Source: Halomonadaceae bacterium
Lineage (GTDB): Bacteria; Pseudomonadota; Gammaproteobacteria; Pseudomonadales; Oleiphilaceae
NCBI GenBank assembly: GCA_007692645.1
Contig: REBR01000137.1
Coordinates: 1-45,879, forward strand
Reading direction: 5' to 3'
DNA: 45,879 bases
Shown: positions 38,077 to 45,879 of the stretch, one piece after another
Numbering within the stretch: position 1 is the stretch's first letter
Layout of the letters: each line of letters starts with the position of its first letter
Position numbers and translations under genes: made by a program
Notes under the pieces: generated by a model
Seen by the model: only the letters and a program-made list of their open reading frames with translations
Database searches by the model: none
What the model was told of the DNA's origin: nothing

Positions 38077-38529
38077 TTAGGCTTCTTCGGATTCTTCCGC
38101 GTCAGCACTGTCTTCGGATGATTCGTCGTCGGAGGATTCTGCGTCTGAAGAGTCACTGGACTCATCCGAAGCACTACGACGGGGGCGATCATCACGACGC
38201 TCTTCACGACCTTCGGCCGCCTTGATGGACGACGGCTCGAGGACCGCTTCATCACGACGGATAACCAGGTCGCGGATGATGGCATCATTAAAGCGGAAGT
38301 TGTGGCTCAGTTCGTCCAGTACTTCCTGTGAACATTCAATGTTCATCAGCACGTAATGGGCTTTGTGGATCTTGTTGATGGGGTAAGCCAGATGACGACG
38401 ACCCCAGTCTTCCAGACGGTGAACAGCGCCGCCGCTTTCCGTGATCAGCTTGGTGTAACGCTCGATCATGGCCGGGACCTGTTCGCTCTGATCCGGATGG
38501 ACCATAGTAACGATTTCGTAGTGACGCAT
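38077..38529 (-). CDS. rpsF: 30S ribosomal protein S6 with long acidic C-terminal extension
   Basis: [25 protein letters not shown]...; ATG at 38529 with AAGGAG SD. Confidence 0.97.
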   Translation of the reverse strand: MRHYEIVTMVHPDQSEQVPAMIERYTKLITESGGAVHRLEDWGRRHLAYPINKIHKAHYVLMNIECSQEVLDELSHNFRFNDAIIRDLVIRRDEAVLEPSSIKAAEGREERRDDRPRRSASDESSDSSDAESSDDESSEDSADAEESEEA

Positions 38530-38664
38530 TGTGTCTCCTTGCGGATTGGCAGCCTTTAGCAGTGGCAGACTCGACGGAATGACGACTGGGAAAGGCAAGG
38601 AGTGAGCAACCTGACAGGCCTAAGACCTGTGCAGGAAGTCGCACCCTGATTTCAGGGGATGCAC

Positions 38665-38693
38665 ATTTTATGCGCAGGGCACAGGGGATGCAA
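38665..38693 (-). promoter_or_regulatory. Candidate sigma70 promoter for the rpsF operon: TTGCAT-N17-TAAAAT
   Basis: Read on the minus strand (-35 38693-38688, -10 38670-38665), ~140 nt upstream of rpsF. Confidence 0.55.
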
Positions 38694-38703
38694 GCTAAAG
38701 CGA

Positions 38704-39447
38704 TTATTTTGCCTGACGTTGCCTGACTGCCTCGAACAGGCAGACACCGGCAGCCACCGAGACATTGAGACTGCCCACAGTCCCCTGCATGGGCAGATTG
38801 ACCAACTGATCACAATGCTCCCGTGTCAGGCGGCGCAGACCTTTACCTTCCGCCCCCATGACCAGGGCCAGCGGACCCGTGAGACTGGCCTGGTAGAGAC
38901 TGCTATCAGCCTCACCCGCCGTCCCCACTACCCAGACACCCTGCTGCTGCAGACTGCGCAGGCTTCTGGCCAGGTTAGTCACCCGTACCAGAGGTAATGT
39001 CTGGGCCGCGCCGCTGGCCACCTTGATGGCAGCGGGGGTCAGAGCCGCAGACTTGTCTTTGGGCACCAGCACCGCATTGACACCTGCCGCATCGGCAGTA
39101 CGCAGACAGGCACCCAGGTTATGGGGGTCGGTAACCCCATCCAGCACCAGCAACAACAACTGCGGGCCCCGCTGGCGGACCAGATCATCCAGATCGCTTT
39201 CCTGCCACTCTTTCGGCGCCTTAACCAGGGCAACAATGCCCTGGTGGCTGCCCTGCCCGGCCATTTCATCCAGGGCCTTACGGCTGCTGAACTCAAGGGC
39301 AATGCCAAAGCGACTGGCGGACTCGGTGATTCCCTGGACACGACTGTCTTCACGGCCCTGCTGCAAATGCACCCTGACCACCTGATCCGGCTGATTTTCC
39401 ACCAGGGACTGCACCGCGTGCCAGCCAAAGAGGGTCTGTTTTGCCAT
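38704..39447 (-). CDS. rlmB: 23S rRNA (guanosine(2251)-2'-O)-methyltransferase
   Basis: FGWHAVQSLVENQP; LDGVTDPHNLGACLRTADAAGVNAVLVPKD; VMGAEGKGLRRLTREHCDQLVNLPMQGTVGSLNVSVAAGVCLFEA. Confidence 0.96.
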   Translation of the reverse strand: MAKQTLFGWHAVQSLVENQPDQVVRVHLQQGREDSRVQGITESASRFGIALEFSSRKALDEMAGQGSHQGIVALVKAPKEWQESDLDDLVRQRGPQLLLLVLDGVTDPHNLGACLRTADAAGVNAVLVPKDKSAALTPAAIKVASGAAQTLPLVRVTNLARSLRSLQQQGVWVVGTAGEADSSLYQASLTGPLALVMGAEGKGLRRLTREHCDQLVNLPMQGTVGSLNVSVAAGVCLFEAVRQRQAK

Positions 39448-41894
39448 TAGCTGGCGTCACCGGATGAGCGTTTCCGCGGTGCGCGCTTGCGCCCGCCGCC
39501 GGGCTTGGCGCCACCGGGCTTGGCACTGCGATCACCACCACGCCCCCGGGGCGGACCACCGCGACTGCGGCCACCGGGCTTGCCACGGCCCTTGTTACTG
39601 GCGCCTTCGTTAGTACCCTCTTCCAGCTCCAGGTCGATCTTGCGGTCTTCCAGGTCCACCCGGGTGAGGCGCACCCGCACTTCGTCGCCGAGGCGGAAGT
39701 TGCGGCCTGTGCGCTCACCGGTGAGTACATGTTTGACCCGGTCAAAATGGTAGAAATCCCCGCCCAGGGCAGAAATATGCACCAGGCCGTCGGTGTAGAC
39801 ATCCTTCAGGTTAACGAAGAAGCCAAAGCCGGTAACCGCGGAGATAACCCCGGTAAAGACTTCACCCACCCGCTCCCGCAGGAATTCACACTTGAGCCAG
39901 GCGGTCACATCCCGGGTGGCATCATCCGCACGACGCTCGGTCATTGAGAAATGCTCACCCAGTTTCTGCACATCCGCCAGGGTGTAGGGGTATTCCGCCA
40001 ACTGGGGGTCCGGCTTGTCAGAGGGCACCACGGTTTTCGCCTTGCTCTGACTACCGAACAGGCTCTTGATGCTCTCTACCATGCCACCCTGGCGGGCCTT
40101 GCGGTGAATAATGGACTTGATGCCCCGGTGAATCAGCAGATCCGGGTAACGGCGGATCGGCGAGGTGAAGTGGGCGTACTCCTCAAAGCCGAGGCCGAAG
40201 TGGCCTTTCTGGTCAGGGGTATATACCGCCTGCTTGAGGGAGCGCAGCATCACGGTCTGGATAATCTGTGCATCAGGACGACCCGCAACCTGGGACAGCA
40301 GCTGCTGGTAATCCTTGGGATCGGGCTCATCGCCACCGGGCAGACCCAGGCCCAGGGTGCCGAGGAATTCCCGCACATCCTTGAGCTTCTCTGCCGCCGG
40401 ACCGTCATGCACCCGGTACAGGGTGGGGATTTTGTGCTTGCGCAGGAAGCGTGCGGTGGCCACGTTGGCCGCCAGCATGCACTCCTCAATCATCTTGTGG
40501 GCCACATTGCGCTGCACCGGCACGATCTCTTCAATCTTGCGCTCACCGGAGAAGCGGATCTTGGTCTCGGTGGTGTCAAAATCAATGGCGCCACGGGCAT
40601 CACGGGCCGCCCGCAACTGGGTGTACAGACCGTGCAGGTCTTCCAGGTGCGGTACTACTGACGCATATTCGTCCCGCAGGGCACGGCCCTGCTCTGAATC
40701 CGGGTATTCAATAATCTGGCTGACCTTGTTGTAGGTCAGGCGGGCGTGGGAGTGAATCACACCCTCATAGAAGGTATAGCTGGTGAGCTTGCCCTGGCGA
40801 CTCAGGGTCATTTCACAGACCATGGTCAGGCGGTCCACACCCGGGTTCAGGGAGCACAGGCCGTTGGACAGCTTCTCTGGCAGCATGGGCACCACGTGGT
40901 CCGGGAAGTACACGGAGTTACCCCGGTTCTGACCCTCTTTGTCCAGAGCAGAACCGGGGCGCACGTAGAAAGACACATCCGCAATCGCCACAATCAGGCG
41001 GTAACCACCACCGGGGCGCTTTTCAGCGAACACCGCATCATCAAAGTCACGGGCAGTTTCATCGTCGATGGTGACCAGGGGCACGTCACGGAGATCCACC
41101 CGGCCCAGCTTGGAGCGGTCTTCCACTTCCGGGGCAATGGCCTTGGCTTCTTCAGTGACTGACTGCGGCCAGGTATCAGGGATGCCATGGGCACGAATGG
41201 CCACGGTAATTTCCATACCGGGAGCCATATGCTCACCCAGCACTTCCACTACACGACCACGGGCCTTGCTGCGGGGGGTGGGCTGTCGGTCAATCACCAC
41301 ACTCACATACTGGCCGTGGCCGGCGCCGGCACAGGCTTCTTCCGGAATCAGGATTTCCTGGTTGATACGGGTATTCTCAGGGGTCACAAAGGAGATCCCT
41401 TCGTCCCGGAACAGACGCCCCACCAGTTCGGTGGTGTTGTGCTCCAGCACTTCCACAATCACCCCTTCCCGCTTGCCCCGGGAATCCCTGGCATCTTCAC
41501 GCACCAGCACACGGTCACCGTGAAACACCTGGCGCATTTGCCTGGCATTCAGAAACAGGTCTTCCCCGTCCCCTTCCGTGACCACAAAACCGAACCCGTC
41601 CCGATGCCCCTGCACGTAACCCCGGCTCAGATCCGCTTCGGAGATAGGCAGATAGGCATTGCGCCGGTTACAGATCAGCTGGCCGTCACGGCTCATGGCG
41701 ATCAACCGGCGGCGCAAGGCCTCGATGCTGTCCTCGTCCTTCAGGCCCAGCTCTTCACATAACTGAGGGTGCGTTGCGGGTGCGCCGCGCTCCGTCAGAT
41801 GCTTGAGAATCATGGGACGACTATGGATGGGGTTGTCGTACTTCTTTGCTTCAGCATCCCCATGGGGATCCTGCTTTCGGGATTTCGGAGCCAT
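39447..41894 (-). CDS. rnr: Ribonuclease R
   Basis: RNB motif VTIDDETARDFDDAVFAEK; YAHFTSPIRRYPDLLIHR; S1 domain; basic RGG-rich tail. Confidence 0.96.
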   Translation of the reverse strand: MAPKSRKQDPHGDAEAKKYDNPIHSRPMILKHLTERGAPATHPQLCEELGLKDEDSIEALRRRLIAMSRDGQLICNRRNAYLPISEADLSRGYVQGHRDGFGFVVTEGDGEDLFLNARQMRQVFHGDRVLVREDARDSRGKREGVIVEVLEHNTTELVGRLFRDEGISFVTPENTRINQEILIPEEACAGAGHGQYVSVVIDRQPTPRSKARGRVVEVLGEHMAPGMEITVAIRAHGIPDTWPQSVTEEAKAIAPEVEDRSKLGRVDLRDVPLVTIDDETARDFDDAVFAEKRPGGGYRLIVAIADVSFYVRPGSALDKEGQNRGNSVYFPDHVVPMLPEKLSNGLCSLNPGVDRLTMVCEMTLSRQGKLTSYTFYEGVIHSHARLTYNKVSQIIEYPDSEQGRALRDEYASVVPHLEDLHGLYTQLRAARDARGAIDFDTTETKIRFSGERKIEEIVPVQRNVAHKMIEECMLAANVATARFLRKHKIPTLYRVHDGPAAEKLKDVREFLGTLGLGLPGGDEPDPKDYQQLLSQVAGRPDAQIIQTVMLRSLKQAVYTPDQKGHFGLGFEEYAHFTSPIRRYPDLLIHRGIKSIIHRKARQGGMVESIKSLFGSQSKAKTVVPSDKPDPQLAEYPYTLADVQKLGEHFSMTERRADDATRDVTAWLKCEFLRERVGEVFTGVISAVTGFGFFVNLKDVYTDGLVHISALGGDFYHFDRVKHVLTGERTGRNFRLGDEVRVRLTRVDLEDRKIDLELEEGTNEGASNKGRGKPGGRSRGGPPRGRGGDRSAKPGGAKPGGGRKRAPRKRSSGDAS

Positions 41895-42195
41895 TCGGTT
41901 CGCCTGTGGCCAGGTTCGTGAGTATCAGTGTGTTTTACTAAAGGCGGGCAGTATAACGCTTTCACGGCAACACTGGATAGTTTAGCGCCAACACGTGATC
42001 AGCAACCGACCCATTATCAGTCATCAAAACAGCCGGAAATTGCGAGATCATGGGTAGAATGAGACATCAAGCCCAAAGAATCGGCGCAATCATAAGCAAT
42101 GATTTGAAAATATCGGCACTGAAAGTTAATTAGGGATCAAACATAGCGAGGGGTGAAACAGGGGGGTCATCTAATGATCTGGAAAGATCAATAAA

Positions 42196-42282
42196 TGGTG
42201 CCGAGGAGAGGACTTGAACCTCCACGCCCTTACGGACACTAGCACCTGAAGCTAGCGCGTCTACCAATTCCGCCACCTCGGC
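42196..42282 (-). tRNA. tRNA-Leu (CAG)
   Basis: GCCGAGGTGGCGGAATTGGTAGACGCGCTAGCTTCAGGTGCTAGTGTCCGTAAGGGCGTGGAGGTTCAAGTCCTCTCCTCGGCACCA; 7-bp acceptor stem, loop CTTCAGG, long variable arm, encoded CCA. Confidence 0.96.
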
Positions 42283-42421
42283 ACGAGGTGTTGCTTTCTC
42301 AACTTCGATCGTTCTCTAACTGCTTTTCCGCCGGGCCATCGACCCAACTTGCGGCGTACTTTACTGTTGGCTCCTGGGGCTGTCAACACTTTTTTGGCAA
42401 AAGCCCCAGGCCACTCGCCAG

Positions 42422-44395
42422 TTAGTTCCCGGTTCCCTGCTCTGCGAGATATTCCGAAAAGGTCAGGTACTCAAAATGCAGGTAAGCACTCATGTTATTC
42501 TCTTGCAGAAAGTATTCTTCCCCATTGCTGTTGTTGCAGAACACTGTCTCAAGGGGCCCCTGGCTATCGAGAAAAACCCTCACCGAGCGAAGCAAATCAG
42601 GCTGATCAGCGCGCAACAAACTCTGCCGGTAATCAAAATACTCCAGCTCACGGAACTCCCCGGCCACTTCCTCTTCATCAGGATTGAACGCTTCTACAAT
42701 GACGCGAAAGGGCGGAACCCCCTGAGGGGGTAGCGGGCTTTCAGGCTCACCCTCACTATCGGCGCCACCCCGTAAATGCCCATAGCGCACCAGACTTCCT
42801 AACCCGCTATCCCCCGCGAGAGACACCACCTGCCTGGCATTAATCACCAGTGGATTATCCGTTGCCGGAGGCCCCTCACAACCCTCCAGATCCTGCAAGA
42901 GCACTACCGGGCCAAAGGTCATGGTCACCTGCTCTTCAGAGGCAAACAGCCGTGGCATATTCGCCAGCTGCTGGGGGTCGCTGTTGGCATAATTGACCGC
43001 CAGCTGATGATCGGTGCCGGTGCCGTCTCCCTGGGCTGACAGGCGTCTCTCCAGGGCCGAGACACGATCCTGACTGTCCAGCTCCGTTACCTTATAGACC
43101 CGGTCTGCCAACCCATCCAACGCTGTGGTGGCGGTATTCAGAATGGCTGAATCAAGGTCAACCCTGAAGTCGTTCAGATCCGTAGCCAGACTGTCCCAGG
43201 CAATTCTGCCATTGTCATGACCGGTCTTGAGAAAACGCTCCCGAATCGCCCCTTCTGCCCCGCTGGCAAGGCTCTCATCCAGCTCCACATCCAGCCAGGG
43301 CTGTTTGCCGGTATGGCCCATACGCCCCTGCTGACTTACCAGGGTGCCCAGTAACGGCAGGTTTGGCAGGGCCTGGCCATGAACATCAATGCCCCGCAAC
43401 AGGGTGGCTACATCGTAGTGGAAAAAAACCCGGGATACGGTTTGCCCATTCTCCTGGATATTCTCCACATTTTGGTTTGTACCCGGGTTCTTCGGCGGCA
43501 GGTAAACCTGCTGCTTCCATAACAACAGGGGATTTTTCAGATCAGGATTTCTCGGGGTTACAGTGGTCAGCTCCTCTGGGGGGGGCAACCGGAAGTTGTC
43601 CAGCCCCTGAGCATCAATTAATGCATCTACCTCCGCCAGAATCAGGCCCACCTGATCCAGGGCCAGGGAGCCGATCACCTGGACACTTTCCCGGTCAAAC
43701 AGCGCCACGTCCTGGTCCTCCCAGTCCGGCACCCTGGCGCTGATGCTGTCAGGTATCTGGGCCTGGTAAAAGCGCCGCAAGGCCTCTGCATAGAAGGGGG
43801 TACGGGGGCTATCGCTGATCTGGTAGTCCTGCAGCAGGCTGACTTCTTCTGTGGAGCCTGCGGTACGCCGACGAACCTCGGTGGCCGCACGCTCCAAAGA
43901 CTCACCCAGGGTCTCGGTGTCGGGCAGATAGGTCTGCCTGCGATGGGCTTCTACCAGGGTACTGAAGGTGCTGACCAGTACCCGGTCCGGGGGCGCCAGC
44001 AGGAAAAACGCCTTATCGATGGTTTCACCGCTGTGGTGGTCGATGGTTTCACCGGGGATGGCCAATGCCATCAGGGGGAAATGCCGGGGATTAAGGTCCC
44101 GGCCAACCGCCGCATCTCTGGCCAGCCCGGTAATATCCAGCTCAAACCAGCCGTCACTGTCACTCATGGCCCGGGGGTCATCAGCACTGAGCATGCCGTT
44201 CTGCTCCAGGTCCAGCCAGACCAGGGCATTCTCCAGGTTACCGTTCATAACCCGCCCCCGGTAAACCTCCGGGTCCTGATTCTGTATCGGGTTAGTCAGA
44301 TCCCGCCGGTCGTTATCAAAACGGGTAGACTCGGTGGATTCGTTGCAGGCTGCCAGCATTCCCGCCAACAGGCACATCATCAGCGCCCGCATCAT
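42422..44395 (-). CDS. Large lipoprotein of unknown function
   Basis: 657 aa from M at 44395 (SD GGAAG); lipobox LLAGMLAAC; N-terminal VYRGRVMNGNLENALVWLDLEQNG...SDSDGWFELDI carboxypeptidase-regulatory-like segment. Confidence 0.75.
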   Translation of the reverse strand: MMRALMMCLLAGMLAACNESTESTRFDNDRRDLTNPIQNQDPEVYRGRVMNGNLENALVWLDLEQNGMLSADDPRAMSDSDGWFELDITGLARDAAVGRDLNPRHFPLMALAIPGETIDHHSGETIDKAFFLLAPPDRVLVSTFSTLVEAHRRQTYLPDTETLGESLERAATEVRRRTAGSTEEVSLLQDYQISDSPRTPFYAEALRRFYQAQIPDSISARVPDWEDQDVALFDRESVQVIGSLALDQVGLILAEVDALIDAQGLDNFRLPPPEELTTVTPRNPDLKNPLLLWKQQVYLPPKNPGTNQNVENIQENGQTVSRVFFHYDVATLLRGIDVHGQALPNLPLLGTLVSQQGRMGHTGKQPWLDVELDESLASGAEGAIRERFLKTGHDNGRIAWDSLATDLNDFRVDLDSAILNTATTALDGLADRVYKVTELDSQDRVSALERRLSAQGDGTGTDHQLAVNYANSDPQQLANMPRLFASEEQVTMTFGPVVLLQDLEGCEGPPATDNPLVINARQVVSLAGDSGLGSLVRYGHLRGGADSEGEPESPLPPQGVPPFRVIVEAFNPDEEEVAGEFRELEYFDYRQSLLRADQPDLLRSVRVFLDSQGPLETVFCNNSNGEEYFLQENNMSAYLHFEYLTFSEYLAEQGTGN

Positions 44396-44836
44396 TGGCA
44401 GCTTCCGGCCTGGCTGCGGTAAAGCCCCGTCGGCGCCAGGCCGGTGAACAGATGGCTTACCGGGAGCACCCTTAATCCCACTCAGACCCTGCTGTGTCAT
44501 CATTGCTGATTACCTGTTGTGCGGCTCACCGTCCAGCCCTGCCACCGTTAGCCATTATTGTCTTTTGTTCCACCCACCCTTAAAGCCCTGGCACTCACCT
44601 GAGACAGAGCCCGGTTACCACCGGCTCAACGGGTTCTCAGGAAAACTGAATGTGGTCAGGCAATTAAGTGGCGCGCATGTGTCTCTGACTGCCTCCCGAC
44701 TGTAAGGCAAGTGCACCCTAAGTACTTTGACGAGATTGGCAATTAGGCCATTGAAGCCTGTGAGGCATAAGAAGCTTGCAGGGTGTAATAACTGGAGGGG
44801 GGACGAACAGAACCACCGTGGGCGGGGAATTGACAA

Positions 44837-44871
44837 TCAACAGCGCTGACCGAAGTGGCCTGCGCTGTTGA
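44837..44871 (-). terminator. Hairpin TCAACAGCGC...GCGCTGTTGA downstream of the acyl-CoA dehydrogenase gene
   Basis: 10-bp perfect stem, 15-nt loop, ~17 nt after the stop codon. Confidence 0.5.
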
Positions 44872-44887
44872 GGGTAAAAGGCTGGGG

Positions 44888-45879
44888 TTACAGTGAGCGG
44901 GCAACAATTTCCTTCATGATTTCATTGGTGCCGGCGTAAATGCGCTGCACCCTGGCATCGGCCCAGGCCCGGGCGATGGGGTATTCCCACATGTAGCCAT
45001 AGCCGCCGAACAGCTGCAGGCATTCATCCATAATATTGCACTGCAGGTCCGTGCTCCACTGTTTGAGCATGGCTGCAGTGGGGATGTCCAGTTTCTTCTC
45101 CAGGTGCAGCTCCAGGCAACGATCGGTAAAGGCCCTGCCCGCAGTGATGTCCGCTTTCATTTCTGCCATTTTGAAGCGGGTATTCTGGAAACCCAGCAGG
45201 TTTTTGCCAAAGGCTTTGCGCTCTTTCACATAATCCAGAGTCCACTGGAAAGCCCCTTCACAGGCCGCCAGTGCTACCAGGCCCACCACCAGGCGCTCCT
45301 GGGGCAGCTCCTGCATTAACTGGATAAAGCCCTGACCTTCACCGGAGCCCAGCAGGTTCTCAGCGGGGACTTTCACGTCCTGGAAGAACAGCTCAGAGGT
45401 GTCCTGGGCTTTCATGCCCACCTTGTTCAGGTTCTTGCCCTTGGAGAAGCCTTCCCAGGAGGACTCCACCAGGAACAGGCTGATGCCCTTGGCGCCTTCT
45501 TTGGGGTCGGTCTTGGCCACCACAATCACCATGTCCGCCATCTGGCCATTGGTGATAAAGGTCTTGGAGCCGTTCAAAATGTAGTGATCACCGTTTTTGA
45601 TGGCGGTGGTTTTAATGCCCTGCAGGTCGGAACCGGCACCGGGCTCAGTCATGGCAATGGCGGTAATCATCTCACCGGTAACCATTTTTGGCAGGTACTT
45701 CTGCTTCTGGGCTTCGGTGCCGTAATGGGCGATATAGGGGGCCACGATGTCAGAGTGCAGAAAGAAGCCCAGGCCAGACAGTCCAAGACGGCCCGCCTCT
45801 TCCACTACCACGGTGCTGTAACGGAAATCCACGCCGGCGCCACCGTATTCCTCCGCAATGGGGGCACATAACATCCCCA
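44888..45879 (-). CDS. Acyl-CoA dehydrogenase (5' end outside window)
   Basis: ITAIAMTEPGAGSDLQGIKTTAIKNGDHYILNGSKTFITNG; QLFGGYGYMWEYPIARAWADARVQRIYAGTNEIMKEIVARSL. Confidence 0.95.
   Translation of the reverse strand, partial: GMLCAPIAEEYGGAGVDFRYSTVVVEEAGRLGLSGLGFFLHSDIVAPYIAHYGTEAQKQKYLPKMVTGEMITAIAMTEPGAGSDLQGIKTTAIKNGDHYILNGSKTFITNGQMADMVIVVAKTDPKEGAKGISLFLVESSWEGFSKGKNLNKVGMKAQDTSELFFQDVKVPAENLLGSGEGQGFIQLMQELPQERLVVGLVALAACEGAFQWTLDYVKERKAFGKNLLGFQNTRFKMAEMKADITAGRAFTDRCLELHLEKKLDIPTAAMLKQWSTDLQCNIMDECLQLFGGYGYMWEYPIARAWADARVQRIYAGTNEIMKEIVARSL

Noticed and set aside
1-45879. CRISPR arrays, IS elements, prophage or toxin-antitoxin/defence systems
   Set aside because: No spaced direct-repeat array, transposase, integrase, phage structural gene or recognisable defence gene seen in any frame.

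Overview
The window is a 45.9 kb high-GC gammaproteobacterial chromosome segment. The alkB2-type alkane hydroxylase with a divergent GntR regulator, the mmsAB pair and fadD suggest an Alcanivorax-like hydrocarbon degrader (inference). I support about 41 protein genes and one tRNA-Leu(CAG). I saw no phage, IS element, CRISPR array or rRNA. Main blocks: (i) miscellaneous housekeeping and metabolic genes, 0-10 kb; (ii) a stand-alone ectoine synthase gene (ectC) behind a perfect 21-bp dyad; (iii) mmsB-mmsA; (iv) a ~11 kb minus-strand copper cluster (His/Cys-rich secreted protein, cusC, cusB with fused CusF domain, cusA, cusF, His-tailed DUF2231 protein, CopA-type ATPase with an altered metal-binding motif, PLD-type cardiolipin synthase) with no regulator inside it; (v) gdh and an atypical malate dehydrogenase; (vi) gntR/alkB with a readable operator and promoter; (vii) amidase, fabB and a degenerate RmlD-like protein; (viii) the conserved tRNA-Leu/rnr/rlmB/rpsF/rpsR/DUF2232/rplI/dnaB/alr block; (ix) an uncharacterised 657-aa lipoprotein and a partial acyl-CoA dehydrogenase. 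The best leads are the ectC dyad, the GntR operator on the alkB -35 box, the 25-bp inverted repeat between alkB and the amidase gene, and the copper cluster architecture. Nothing here is a proven new system. Homology calls come from motif recognition, not database searches.
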